From Phytophthora colocasiae (taxonomy: Eukaryota; Oomycota; Peronosporomycetes; Peronosporales; Peronosporaceae): a stretch of DNA of 64,000 nucleotides. Shown piece after piece: positions 48,852-60,786 of this stretch. Within the stretch, counting starts at the first letter, position 1. Every line of letters begins with the position of its first letter. Made by a program: the position numbers and the translations under genes. The notes below the pieces were generated by a model, which was not told where the DNA came from, ran no database searches, and saw only the letters and a list, made by a program, of their open reading frames with translations. Location of the stretch: assembly GCA_018806915.1 (NCBI GenBank), contig JAGKQI010000084.1:806001-870000 (forward strand). Reading direction: 5' to 3'.

Positions 48852-50255
48852 CTATGAACTTGGCCGGATGACATTGAGCACCTGATCACTGTAGTACTCG
48901 GCGGATTGATGAAGTCGAGCGTACATCTACAGCATTCAAACGAGAAACACATAAGGTCAGATATCAAAACGCTACATAGAGCACAATATGAACCACACAC
49001 AGCTACCTACCTGCTCCATGTTCTTCAGGTCCTTCTGGTACTGGGCTTCCTCCTCCTTCATCTTGAGCTCCACCTTGCGACTGGCGTCTTTGTTCTGATC
49101 AATACGCTGACGGACCTCGTAGTGCACTGACTCCAAGTTACTCAGCTCGTTGCGAGCAGCTTGAAGCGACTTGCTTGTAGCTTCGTCCTTGGCGCGAGCA
49201 TCTCGAATGTATCGGTCTAGCTCGCGCTTCTTGAGCTCGACAATCTTCTCCATGCGTTGCCTCCGCGTCGCCGTCTCCTTAATGCGGCCCTTCAAGTTGT
49301 CAACCCGCTTCCTCGCGTCCTTCACCTGGTTCTTAGCGTCCCTGCATGCCTCCATCTCCTGCTTAATCTCATCTAGTAGTGAGAGCGTCTCTGCCAGTTC
49401 CTTCTCTGCTCGCTCGTAGATCTCAATGAAGTCTTTCACCGCGGCGTATTTCTCCTGGAGCTGATGCAGTTCGCCTCGCGCATTTTCAAGTGTACTGCCA
49501 ATGGATGTCAGCTCTCCCTTCACTCTGTCCGGCGAGTTGACGATCAGTCCATTAAGTTCCTCGATCTTCTCTTTCGCTTGGACATTGGTATACTGGACAG
49601 ATGACACGGCATCTCTTATGTCCTTGCATTTGGCCTTCTTAGCGTCTGATTCGATACGGTACACAGCCTGCTGCCTATTGAGTTCGTCGATGTCCTTCTC
49701 AAGAGCACTGACCTCCTCTTGGAGCTGCCGTCTCTCTGGTTCCTCTTCCTTCTGCTCCTCCAGCAACTGGTCCAGTTCTCTCTGCAGTGCCGCGTTCTCC
49801 TCCTGCAAAGCCTTCTTCTGAGCCAACAACTCGTCTGTCTGGCCTGTAATCTCGCCGAAAACCTCGAGTCTCTCCTGTCGGAATTTGGCGAAGTTGATGA
49901 GCGCACTGAGCTGTCGCCGCACGCGCTTAGGCGTCGGGTGCAGCACGTCTCGAAGGCCGAAGTCGTTCACGCCGCATGCTGCCAGCAGCCGCTGCGCTGT
50001 GCGGTAGAACGTGAGTTCTGGGACGGACTCGGAGTGAAGTTCGGGGAAACTGAGGGTCGGAAGGCCCGGGAAGGCGATCTGCGCCATGTCCTCGCGGGTG
50101 ACGCCCATTGCACTCTCAATAAAGACCTCCAGCACCTTGCGCACAGCCCCCGGGTCGCACGAGCGGATCTCGTCCTCAGACACGGGCACGCACATTTCAC
50201 GGAGAGATGCGAAGATCTCGCGCGGCTTCAGCAGCGGGAACGTGCCGGTGCTCAT
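48852..50255 (-). CDS. NUF2: Kinetochore protein Nuf2 (NDC80 complex)
   Basis: Two exons: 50255-49011 and 48926-48852, about 439 residues, with an 84-nt GT-AG intron (phase 0; ...NMEQ | MYARLHQ...). The N-terminal about 150 residues are the Nuf2 calponin-homology-like head (FPLLKPREIFASLREM, VLEVFIESAMGVTREDMAQI, and the LHPTPKRVRRQLSALINFAK FR signature). The remainder is a long heptad coiled coil (residues about 155-415) that pairs with Ndc80. Length matches the usual 430-460. The short last exon replaces a spurious read-through end. Nuf2 holds spindle microtubules at kinetochores in mitosis. Confidence 0.9.
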
Positions 50256-50592
50256 AATTTGAATTAATGCGCGTTTGGTTCTGACAAGTGGTAAGTATTA
50301 CCCTGCTATTTTGTATGAACATAATTGTATTAAGTTTGACTCCAGTGAGGAACGACATCGTTCATCTTGCGCATCAGCCAGCAAGAATTCGACCGCGAAA
50401 CTTGCTAGATATATACAAGACATGCTAGCGTACACACCATGTTGCGTTCGTAGCGGAGACGCGCATGTAGCGCTCGCACTACATCGATATAAGCACAAGG
50501 AAACAGTACGCAAACCGCGATATAAGTACAAGGAGGGTCTGACAAAGCGATTACTTTTGACGGACGTTTATCCAGCAAGAACATGGTATAGA
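50256..50592. other. Intergenic flank of hAT-2
   Basis: About 340 bp between the Nuf2 start and the left end of hAT-2. A 123-codon + strand frame crosses the element boundary and is probably fortuitous. Confidence 0.45.
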
Positions 50593-52553
50593 CAGGGATC
50601 GGAAAATAAAATGTTTTATTTTACGGACGTTCAACCACAGCCGTAATAGCGACTGCAATACTGCAACAAAAAATAATTATAACTTCGCAATACAATCAAT
50701 GTATTGCCACACGATCTACTACCTCCGAAGCAACCACTTCTCAGTCGCTTGCACCCTCTCCGTCGCTTGAAGTGTCGACAAGAGTGCTTGCATTCCACAT
50801 CCCAATGTTAGCACGTAGAAAGGTTACCACCTCAAAATTGGCATCGTCCAGCCGTCCTCTCTGAGGGGTTAGAATCAGCTTGGTCTGTGAGAACAGACGC
50901 TCGAACGCGTTACTTGTCGGCGGGATCCTAGTTAGCAGTGCATCGTAGACCACCGACGACTGCCCAGTCCTGCGCGCTGTTGAGCCTTCCTGTAGAACCG
51001 TCGTGGCAAAGTCTGGAGCGCGGTCCCTCTTGCGTTTGTCGCCAGCGACAAGCCGTCGATCCGTAGCAAATTTAGCAACTGCCTTTGCTTCGGCGACCGT
51101 GAGTGGGATACCATTAGCCACCTTGACTGTCGCAGTCTCAAAAGTGGGTGAGTGCACAATTTTGGCGTTCGGGGCAAGATGGGTACCCAAATTTGGGTAC
51201 TTCTCCAGGAGCGAGTTGAAAAGTAGGCGGGTGTCAGCCATTGTAGTCTCTTCATCCTGCAGTTTCTTGCAGACGCTGTTGAACACTCTTAGGTCCTCCT
51301 TGAGCGCCATGAGTTTCCGGTTTGCAGAAGCGAAAGGAAGGAGGTCTTCCACGGTTTCAACCTTCCGAATCTCGCCACGAATCTTGAGGTAGCGAGAGAC
51401 CATCTCGCAACTGGACGACCAGCGAGTTGCATTTCTCTTGATCGGACGAAGGTCCGTGAACTTTGCAAGCTCAGCGCTGTTGTTTGGATGCCGCAGTCCA
51501 CCATAAGTGCATTCACCTGGTCCAGCTCCGCCTCATACTGCTGCAAAAAATCTTGCACGGCCAGGTTGAGGCGGTGGCTGGCGCACCCAACCAAGGGAAG
51601 CGCCAGTTTGTTGGCAATTGCGCGATTGGTCGCGCAGTTGTCCCCAACAACGAACAAAACCATGTTGAGCGTCTTGTTGTAGAGGCCAACACGCGGTTGA
51701 AGTTTTAATGTGCACGTCCGCTGTCTGGGACCCATCAACGACCGGAGAAATCGACAGCAGTCGCTGACGGAAGGCTCCACCGTGCATATAGACGCAAAAC
51801 AAAGCGACATAATGCGTAGAGCCGTGTGTCCACCCGTCGAAAATGACGCCAAATGAGTCGCCCATTTCTTGCTCGAGCATCAGGCCAATTTTGGCTGCGA
51901 CCAAATGCATCTTCGTCTTCAAAGTTTTCGAGCTCGTAGGCCGCAGACGCGACATCTCGCGAGTGAGCGGCTCGTCAACCTCACAGAGAGGAAGTTTGCG
52001 GACAACAATTCAGCGTAGCCAGCGGTACAAGTGGTCCACAGCCTCCGAAACAAAGCCAAACGGCTCCATTGTGCCGTCCTCCGCGAGGCGGGATGCGGCC
52101 ATCTCAGTCAAGTAGTCAGGTGCTTGGTGCCCAAGTGCGAGAGTAGGTTCGAGTAGCGGCCTGCTTGCGACTTCCCTTGCAGATCTTGCAGGTGTAGCGA
52201 TATTCGGCTCCCTCTTCAAAGAAGAAGACACAGATGTCGGCGCTCGTAGGCATCGTGGAGCTACAGGAGCGAATGTTGTTGCTGGTAGTGGGTTCTTGAA
52301 GCTAGCAAATAGCAGAATGAGCTTGGAAAAGAGCTTGAATCGAAGTTCAGGACGATTGAGAATGGTTGGCGCTGGTGGACATCAACGTTTCACTTTGTTT
52401 CTTTATGAACGAGTTATTTCGTCTGTTAAGGTGTTATATTGGGAATTATTGCCCGATTTTTGTATTGACTTTAAGCATCTTGAGTCAATAATAAATATCG
52501 ATCCCAATATTGTACATATTATTGTCCCAGAAATTATTTTTTCCCGATCCCTG
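50593..52553 (-). mobile_element. hAT transposon (hAT-2), degraded copy
   Basis: The left end begins CAGGGATCGGAAAATAAA and the right end, in reverse complement, CAGGGATCGGGAAAAAATAA: TIRs of about ten matched bases followed by A-rich sequence. Length is 1,961 bp, almost the same as hAT-1 (1,965). The flanking octamers GGTATAGA (50585-50592) and CCTATAGC (52554-52561) share only TATAG in register, consistent with a decayed 8-bp duplication. Contains a broken transposase gene. Confidence 0.8.
50741..52253 (-). pseudogene. hAT transposase pseudogene (hAT-2)
   Basis: The start ATG at 52253 opens a BED-type finger (YRYTCKICKGSRKQA), but the reading frame shifts near 52,150, 51,960, 51,720 and 51,480. 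The pieces at 52231-52010, 51955-51533, 51852-51289 and 51403-50741 are successive parts of one protein in different frames. Landmarks: FDGWTHGSTHYVALFCVYMH, CASHRLNLAV, RNATRWSS, and the hATC segment RIPPTSNAFERLFSQTKLIL. It is clearly related to hAT-1 but diverged, and cannot encode a full transposase. Confidence 0.85.
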
Positions 52554-54086
52554 CCTATAGCTATAGGAATTATTGTAGGTTAAACCGCATTTAATACTAT
52601 TGCAGCCCGGAACGGAGTGAAAGTCTTCGACATGATGGAACACCACTTTAATTAAAAACTCCAGATTGGGGGTGGCAGTGCCAGCTTATCGGCTAGTTCT
52701 TTCAGATGCTACACAGAATCCAAAGGCAAGTTCACTTAATACCGAAAAATGAAAAGTGAGATTAGATGTGAGCTCTCTCCGTACCAGAGATCTTTAAGTG
52801 GGCTTGTCCTTGCTTCACATGCAGTGACTTAGCTGCACTATGCTTGTTCAGTCCTACAGCGCTTAACTTGATTTGCTGAGTCACACCATGTCCAGGTCGC
52901 ACATTGACCTTCAACATTGACCTCCAATATGAATTCCAATACGTTCTTCCAACCAAGGCTAAATATCCGGGATTACTGCACTTGCCGTCAAGCCATTTGG
53001 CCGAAGAAAACAATGTCTTGGAGTTTTCACGTGGCCTCCACGGCTGCACCGCCGCTCAAAAGCAACACCGAATGGCCGAAACATGGCGAACGAAGCACGA
53101 TTGGCAGTCTTCATTCATATGTCGGTGTCAAAATCACACCTCCTTGGGGGAGTAGTGAGCTTGGAAGAGTAAACGAATTTCCGGCTTTTTATCGAGTCTT
53201 TTGTCGCCGATTAGATCAGTTGCTACTGCTAGCGAATTGGAAGCCAGCTCCGAGAATTGACATCGTAGCGACGATGGGGCTTTCGCTAGTCGTGAACCAA
53301 TATCTGGCTGGATGCACGTATTGCCGTTACACAAATGAGCTATCGCACAACTCCATCCAAAAGGACAACATAAATAGATTTCTTGCACAGGTATTACGTT
53401 ACCCGAAAATTTCCCTTCTATGTCTGCTGCAAAAGGAATGTTCTTGTAGTTTAGCGTGTTTTTGAACAACAATCAAGAATTCGCTAAGTCAATACTGCTG
53501 CTCCATCATACGTGACGACAATATCAGCCTCAATATGGACTTGATCTTTCACCGACGAACCTTTTGGATAAGATAAATCGTGAATGCCTCTTGCGTACGT
53601 CAAGAACGGTGTACGGAGGGCTGTTACTAACCTTCTTTTCTCTTAAGAGGAGGTCGGAGTATTTTTATTCATCGGGTGAAAATATCGGCGATATTTTATT
53701 CGGCTAAAAACACAGCATTTTTCATCGCAAGGCTTGCACAGCCGTCAAACCATCATCGTCGAAATTATGGGAATTAAAACCAACCAGTTCGGCGCTAGGT
53801 TATCTCAACCGATCAGAAGACTCACAACTTTGTTCTGTGAGGCTGTTCATGGATTGTAAAAGACATTCGGACCCTCGGCACAACGCAAAATTAACCTGCT
53901 TTGTCAATTGGAAGAGAATGCGGAATTACCACAAAGGAAGTGACCCCGATTTTGAAGCAAGACGCGCGGGAACATCTTGACACCAATATGTTATCTAATC
54001 ATTCGATTAGGATCGAGTACAGAGCTTATAAATACGGGGGTGGGCAATAGAATTGTTGGGTCGTTGGCCCTCCAACGGTTTCGAGG
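52554..54086. other. 1.5-kb AT-rich region with unrecognised decayed frames
   Basis: Overlapping ORFs of 80-180 codons occur on both strands (for example + 52917-53465 and - 52762-53049, the latter containing GKCSNPGYLALVGRTYWNSY). They resemble fragments of coding sequence but match no family I can name. It may be a decayed mobile element; no terminal repeats were found. Confidence 0.4.
54082..54086. repeat. 5-bp target-site duplication of the Copia element, left copy
   Basis: CGAGG, repeated exactly at 58732-58736. Five bases is the normal Copia duplication. Confidence 0.9.
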
Positions 54087-54335
54087 TGTTGGTATTGAGC
54101 TTGTGTTGTTGGTGGCAAATGCCGAAGTGAGTAGATTAAAGTTAGCAAAACCTGTTCTACTCGTCCTGTCCTCCTAGTAGCTCCACCTTGTTGTGTCCTT
54201 ATTGTCGCTCGAACTTAACCGAGTGTCCTCACACGCCGACCACCCAAGTAAGGTTCCTCTTCTTTAGCCAATAGGAGAGCGGTTCCGTTGAACCGTTCCA
54301 GTGAACCGTGCATGAGACGGTGCACCGGTCCAACA
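54087..54335 (-). repeat. 3' LTR of the Copia element
   Basis: 249 bp, TGTTGG...CCAACA. Differs from the other LTR by C/T changes at about 54157 and 54224. Confidence 0.93.
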
Positions 54336-54348
54336 CTCCCACTCACCG

Positions 54349-57300
54349 CTAATGCACGGTAGCCTTGCCCTTGATGCCGCTTGCCTCACGCAGATACTTC
54401 AGCGTCTTGGTTCCAAGTGCCTTCGTCAACAAGTCAGCCAGCTGCTGCTTCGTGTCAATATAGTCGACCTGAACCGTTCCGTTCTCCACGTTCTCCCTCG
54501 TGAAGTGATGTTTGATGTCCACATGCTTCGTCCTTGAGTTGTATCCAGCGTTCTTAGCTAGTGCAATTGCTCCTTGGTTGTCTTCCCAAATCTGCGTAGC
54601 GTTCTCCTGCTCGTGCCCCATGTCTTTTAGCATCGCACGCATCCAAAGTACCTCCTGCACGCACAAACTCAGCGCCATGTATTCCGCTTCCGCCGAGGTG
54701 AGTGCAACCGTTCGCTGAAACTTCGACTTGAACACTACTGGAGCGTTCCCCATCAGCACCATGACACCGGACACGGAACGCCTATCGTCAATGTTCGTTC
54801 CCCAGTCCGCGTCCGAGAACGCTTCAACCGTTACACCACCTGACCCACCTTGGTATACAATTCCATGTTCACGAGTCGTCTTCAGATATCGCAGCACACG
54901 AATAGCTGCTTTCCAATGCTGCTGCCCCGGGTTCTCAAGAAAACGCGATAGCTGTGTTACCACGTAGGCAACATCCGGGCGTGTACATGTCGTGATGTAA
55001 AGTAGACACCCGATGAGAGAACGGTACGGTCTCGACCGCATCTCAGCACGCTCCACATCCGTTCCAGGTGACTGTTCCTTGGACAGTTTCAGTCCTGATG
55101 CGCACGGATTATCCACCGGCTTAGCGTTCTGCTGGCCAAACCGTTCCGTGACATCGTCAATGTACCTGGTCTGCTTGATCATGAGCGTTCCAGCCTCCAG
55201 GTTGTGATCAATCTCCATGCCCAAGATGAACTTGGCTGCCCCAAGCTCCTTCATCTTAAATTCCGCTTTGATAGAGTCCTTAACCTCCTGAATTTCACCG
55301 GCAGTCTTGGCAGCAATTATCATATCGTCGACGTACAGGCACACGTACACATAACCGTTCCTGGAACGCTTCACGTAGACTGGTCTGCTTCACAGCTCTT
55401 GAAACCATTCCTCAGAAACACGCGGTGGATCGTCTTGTTCCATGCCATTGCAGCTTGCTTTAAACCGTAGATGGCCTTCCCCAGCAAACACACTAGATCG
55501 TCATCACCCGTAGTACCGTCCGGCATCTCCATGTAGACACGGTCCATCAACACACTGTTCAGGAACGCTGTGTCCGCGTCCAACTGTTCCATGATGTACT
55601 CCAACGCAACACACACCGCAAGAACTACTCGGATTGAGTTCATGTTCGCCACAGGTGAGTATGTCTCAAAGAAGTCGACACCATACTTCTGTTTGAAACC
55701 CTTCGCAACCAACCGTGCCTTGTAACGGATAACGCAACCGTTCTCGTCACGCTTCTTTGCGAACACCCAGCGACAACCGATGGTACGCTTCCCTTCTTCA
55801 CGTGGAACCAATGTCCATGTAGCGTTCTTCTCGTGGGACCGTAACTCTGCCTCCATGGCACTTCGCCACTTCGCTGCTTCCGGACTGGCCATTGCTTCCG
55901 CGAACGACGTCGGCACATCCGCCGCGTCGACAATATTCGCCACGTACGCCATAACAGCTTCAGCAATCAGTCCTTCCTCATCGATCCGAGCACGCTTAGG
56001 GGATGGTCGACCGTCACTTCCTTCGGATTGTACGTAATCACCTCCATCCGAACCGTTCTCCAGCAGGAACACCGGCTCACGAGGTCGTCGTAACCGTTCC
56101 ACTTCTGGTTGAAATACCAGACGCTCCTCACGGAACGCTTGAGGCTGCGAATGGTACGCTTCTATTTCTCGTCCTGTTGGTCCCGGACGGCCTGGCAACT
56201 GTAACTCCAGCGCTTCAACATCTGGTTCATGCTCTGCCTCATTCATCTCAATGTCTGGAACGGTTTCTTCAGTCTCCTCCATCGGTACATCCGGAGTATG
56301 CTGGCGTTCCACGCTTTTTGGTACCGTTCCATCATCCGCGTCCTTGGTTAAATTAATAACCGTTCCATGGGGCTGTAACGAGGGTGACTCTATATTCCTC
56401 CCACTTCACGCTCGTCCAGCTTCACCGACCGTGACACTTTGACCTTCAATGCATCCAGGTCGTAGACACGATATCCCTTAGCGTTCTCAGCATATCCGAG
56501 GAACATACACCTGAAGCTCTTGGGTTCGAGCTTCGTACGCTTCGCGTCCTCGACGTGAGCGTACCCCTGGGATCCGAACACTCGCAAGTGTTCCATCTGC
56601 GGTTTCACCTTGAAACCCAGCTCGTAAGGAGTCACATCCGTGTGTACGCTGCTGGCGGAACGGTTAATCAAGTACACTGTCGTACTCACCGCCTCTGCCC
56701 ACCACTCCGTCGACACACCCTTGTAGTATAGCATGCTTCGAGCTTTCTCCATGATGGTACGGTTCATGCGTTCCGCAACACCGTTCTGCTGCGGACTGTA
56801 CGGAACGGTACGTTGGTGCATGACACCGTTCCGGCGGCACAGTTCTGCAACCGTCTTGTTTACAAACTCCGTTCCATTGTCTGAGCGCAGACACTTCAAG
56901 CGTTCCCCCCATTGATTCTCATAGAACGCCTTGAACTCCTTCAGCTTGCTGGCTACCTCGCTCTTTTTCTTCATGAAGTACACAGCAACACACCTCGAGA
57001 AATCGTCCACAAAGGTCAGAATGTACCTTGCACCACCTTTCGAGAGCGTCCTCATAGGCCCCATCACGTCCGTGTGGACCAGTTCCAGCACACGTGAAGT
57101 CTTCGTCGTTGACCGTACCGGGAACGGTTCAACCGAATGTTTCCCCTTCATGCAACCGCCGCATAAAGTCTTGACGGAACGGTTACCACGTGGCATACCG
57201 TTCGTAGAACGCTGCGTCTTGGCCATAGCGTTCTCACTGGAGTGTCCCATGCGAGCGTGCCATAGCTCCCACTGACTATGAACCCCGGCATACTCCACGA

Positions 57301-58435
57301 AGCACGCCTCTTCCTGCTCACAGTCTAGCCAGTACGCCTTGCCGACCTTCTTTCCTGAAGCTATCGCGCAAGTCTTTCCCCAAATAATACACGAGGAACG
57401 CTGGAACTCCACGCTTAAACCGTTCTCCGCAAGCTTCCCCACCGACAGCAACCGTCTGTCGAGTCCCGGGATGTAAAGCACCTCCATCATCTTGATGCGC
57501 TTACCGTTCATACCCGTCAGCTTCACCGTTCCTTTCCCTGCAACACGTAGTTTCTTCCCGTCTGCAATCGTTACCTCGATCCCCGAGACCGTTCCTTCGA
57601 AGTCTAATAGGTCTCCACGATGTGGCGTCATGTGCGATGTCGCACCACTGTCAATTAGCCACCCGGCGAGGCGTTCCTCGCCCACGGCAAACACTTCGTC
57701 ATCCGTGTCACCGTTCTTCCTCGGACAGTCCCGCTTCATGTGCCCGACTTGGTCACACCTGAAACACTTGCCCTTAAAACCGTTACCGTTGTGTCTTGAA
57801 CCGTTACCCTTGCGACCGTTCCCTCGGCCTCCCTTGAACCGTTCTGCGTTACCGTTCACCCGGAACGCTTTCTCCGTGGTTTCCTTCTTCTGCAGTCGCT
57901 CGTATTCCTTGAGCAACTTCTCCTTGAACTCGATCAGCGTGATATCCTTCGTGTTCTCCACGATCGACGCGATCAGCTCGTACTCAGGTGGAAGGCTGCT
58001 GAGCAGCACCACTAGCTGCCGCGCCTCGTCCACCGGTTCCCCCAACGTCTGGAGACCCACCACCAGCTCGTCGAAAGCGTCCAGATGCTTCGACATAACC
58101 GTTCCTTCCTCCATCTTGAACTCGTGCAGGCGCCGTGTCATCGCGACACGGTTGTGCAGCGTGGTACGGTTGTAGTACTCCCTAAGAGTGTTCCAAGCGT
58201 CCATGGCACGGACAGCGGAACGGATCTTCGTCTGGTGCTGCAGCTCGACGCCCTGCGCGATGATAGCCAGTGCCTTGGCGTCGTTCATCAGCCACGCTTC
58301 TGTAATCTCGTTCTCTGGCTTGACGACTTGAACATAAGCGAGCAGCCCCTTCCTGGCGAGCGTCATTCTCATGTTGTACTCCCAGTGGAAGTAGTTTCCA
58401 CTACCCAGGAGGACTTCGGCGCGCTTGGTCGTCAT
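54349..58435 (-). pseudogene. Copia gag-pol polyprotein, two frameshifts
   Basis: Three consecutive open segments in different frames: 58435-56390 (681 codons), 56312-55371 and 55374-54349. The first has the gag region, a zinc knuckle (CFRCDQVGHMKRDC), the protease DSGATSHMT, the GAG-pre-integrase HxxxC region (WHARMGHSS) and the integrase core (DVMGPM...FVDDFSR...SDNGTEF...NGVAERMNR). The second begins reverse transcriptase (RYKARLVAKGFKQKYGVDF, AIYGLKQAAMAW). The third has the YVDD active site and RNase H (SDADWG, SAEAEYMAL, DNQGAIALAKN, TKHVDIKHHF). Frame changes lie near 56,395 and 55,385, each consistent with a single-base indel. The copy is probably not autonomous. Confidence 0.9.
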
Positions 58436-58482
58436 CTCTTGAAGCGTTCTTGGAACGGTTGAGCGTGTTGCGGCTGTTAACC

Positions 58483-58731
58483 TGTTGGTATTGAGCTTGT
58501 GTTGTTGGTGGCAAATGCCGAAGTGAGTAGATTAAAGTTAGCAAAACCTGCTCTACTCGTCCTGTCCTCCTAGTAGCTCCACCTTGTTGTGTCCTTATTG
58601 TCGCTCGAACTTAACCGAGTGTCCTCATACGCCGACCACCCAAGTAAGGTTCCTCTTCTTTAGCCAATAGGAGAGCGGTTCCGTTGAACCGTTCCAGTGA
58701 ACCGTGCATGAGACGGTGCACCGGTCCAACA
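58483..58731 (-). repeat. 5' LTR of the Copia element
   Basis: 249 bp, the promoter-bearing LTR for the minus-strand polyprotein. Confidence 0.93.
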
Positions 58732-58736
58732 CGAGG
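58732..58736. repeat. 5-bp target-site duplication of the Copia element, right copy
   Basis: CGAGG, matching 54082-54086. Confidence 0.9.
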
Positions 58737-58835
58737 AGTATCCTACCCCGGCGACTTCCTTGGACCAGTGCTCAGAAAAGTCATCGAGTAACAGCAACAC
58801 TGCCTCACGAGCGTGAGATATTTATTCCACCAGCC

Positions 58836-58861
58836 TAGTAGAGGGGTTAACCCCTCTACTA
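58836..58861. repeat. 26-bp perfect palindrome centred on GTTAAC
   Basis: TAGTAGAGGGGTT followed by its exact reverse complement, centred on a TTAA at 58847-58850. piggyBac transposases insert at TTAA, and their ends usually start CCC(T/C), so the right half may be the left terminus of the piggyBac-like element that follows. Confidence 0.65.
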
Positions 58862-59065
58862 CGGCCAAAAATCCGTAGATATGAGTTAACATATACCGAA
58901 AAATCAGTACTTTATATCATGTATCAAGCCCTTTTCGCGTGACACGTACTCAGAAACAATTGTGATTGGCTCTTACGGGGAGATGAGCTGTGGATAAAAC
59001 GACCAAAAGTCTGCCAATTGCGATCTCCCGGCAAAACCGTTACGATGTGCAGGCATCAGAGGTCA

Positions 59066-60396
59066 TCACTCATTACTTAGACTCCTACGACTCACTATCG
59101 CTCTCACACACTTCAGGCCTATGCTTCTCAATGAATCTATCTTGTCCTGGTACTCGGGAGAAATAGCGGTCCCATTACGCCACGACTGATGCCAGATTTG
59201 GTCGCAGGTGAGGCTGCTGCCGTGATCAAGACGCCGGGCCTTGTTGCCCAGTGACACTCTGTCTCGCTTGGCACGTGAGCAGGCCGCACAGAAGTAGCTT
59301 GTTTCGAAACTGCGCGCTCCAGGACCAGCATACGCCGAGCACACCTTGCAGAGCCATTGGCGGTTCTTTGTCTTGGCCTTGTTCTTCTCTTCGAGCTTCT
59401 GCAGCGTGTGAGGCTGGCGAGGGAGCGTTCGAGTGACGAGCCCCTCCATGTCGTTGCCGTGAGCAAAATCATCGCTTGTTTGGCCGAGTAGATCAGCATG
59501 CAGACGACGCATGAAAACTGCGTGTGTCGGCACAGGTTTCTGGAGCTTTCGCATGGCTAGCTTGTGCACGATAAATGTGTTCACTATGGCAATGTCGACA
59601 AGACCAATAAAGAGTGTTTTGTGTATTTTCGCATCCGAACTGCTCGCTGGATCGAGTAGCGCTGTAGACGGAGTTGGTCGTGGACAACAACCCATGGCTT
59701 CGTGGTAATCCTTCACCAGTCGGGGACACAGAACTCTGGACACAGCCTCACCCGGTTCACGTCGATTCACGTTTGTCAGCTGTGTGGAGCACCCCGTCGC
59801 GAGGAAACGAACCGGCTTATTGTCCATCCAGTTCAGCGCAATGAATTCGGGGTGGGTGCGCCACTGCGCAATGCGAAAGGTGCCTCGGGGCATACTCTGC
59901 GGACGTAGCTTCTGTTTGAATTCCAGCTCCTTGCACCAGCCCTTCCGATCGCTACGAATTGTTCCCACGTGCATGTGCCTCATATCTAAGAGCTTGTGTG
60001 ACAACGGGATAGAAGTATAGTTGTCGGTGCATATCAGCCGCTGTGTAGGTTGCCCTTGTAGCACATGGCGAACATTCATCACGACAGCTTTCTGTGCTAC
60101 TGCGGTTTCGTCGGTCGGTCCACTTTGGCCGTCGTAAAGCGGAGCAGGATCCACTTGAACTTGGCCACCGTACGCTCGTCAAAATAATTCCACTCCTCGC
60201 TTTGAAGGCGATCTAGATCAGCAGCATCAAGATCGAATGTGACTGGTTCGGCGTCGGCTTCATCTAGCGGAACCTCCGTGTCATCTTCCGCGCTCAGCAT
60301 CTGACTCTTCGAGGTCTGCGTTGCTCTCTTCGTCATGAAGAATAGACTACTCCCCCTCGAGATCAGAATCCAGTCCAAGCAGCCAGTCGTCTTCAC
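59066..60396 (-). pseudogene. piggyBac-type (DDE_Tnp_1_7) transposase, C-terminal part
   Basis: The 362-codon segment 60154-59066 contains the piggyBac catalytic region: LICTDNYTSIPLSHKLLDM (conserved DN), HVGTIRSDRKGWCKEL, RGTFRIAQWRT...IALNWMDNKPV (conserved DxK), TGCSTQLTNVNRREPGEA, and a C-terminal cross-brace zinc finger CKVCSAY...YFCAACSR. Upstream pieces in other frames (60396-60097 and 60544-60347) are acidic (DAADLDRLQSEEWNYFDE) and look like the N-terminal linker. Frame changes and stops between the pieces show decay. The active-site Asp of the first motif is preserved. Confidence 0.8.
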
Positions 60397-60786
60397 CGAC
60401 GTTCAAATCATCCGATTCCAGCGGACCAAACAGACGGTCCCCACGAAGAGCATCCAAGAAGTCATCCGAATCAAACGCGTCCAGCAGTAATCTCGTACCA
60501 GTTGTGTCAGCTCCGAAAACAACCTCGGCACAAGCTGTTGTCACCTCCGGAAGAGGATCATCAGTCGCATCCGGATCACTTCCAGCTCCGTATTAGCATC
60601 ATCGGTAAGGTCGGGAATAGTCTCGGTCGAATCCGGAACAGCAGCTACAGGTGTATCCGTAATAATAGCATGTTAGTCTTTCCGTATCAAAATGGTGTTG
60701 CGAATTACTCACCTGCATCGGTGCGCACGGGTGTGGTGGCTCTTGCTTTGTTAACAGCAGCTCGCTTGCGGGGGGGGTGGGGGTGC

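Larger units (their letters stand above)
54087..58731 (-). mobile_element. Ty1/Copia LTR retrotransposon
   Basis: The element is 4,645 bp, transcribed on the minus strand, with two 249-bp LTRs (TG...CA ends with TGTTGG/CCAACA) and a CGAGG target duplication. Order of domains in the polyprotein is gag, protease, integrase, reverse transcriptase, RNase H, which defines Copia rather than Gypsy. The LTRs differ at two positions that I see, so the insertion is recent. A purine-rich tract GGTGAGTGGGAG directly before the 3' LTR (minus strand, about 54336-54347) is the polypurine primer. The primer-binding site next to the 5' LTR does not start with the usual TGG. Confidence 0.93.

Noticed and set aside
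50275..50646. 123-codon plus-strand ORF
   Set aside because: It runs across the left terminus of hAT-2 at 50593, so it cannot be an ancestral gene, and it has no recognisable domain.
52917..53465. 182-codon plus-strand ORF
   Set aside because: No recognisable domain; a 112-codon minus-strand frame covers half of it. Kept only as part of an unrecognised region.
58440..58483. Copia primer-binding site complementary to initiator tRNA
   Set aside because: The sequence after the 5' LTR (minus strand) reads GGTTAACAGCCGC, which lacks the usual TGG start, and I could not match it to a tRNA by eye.
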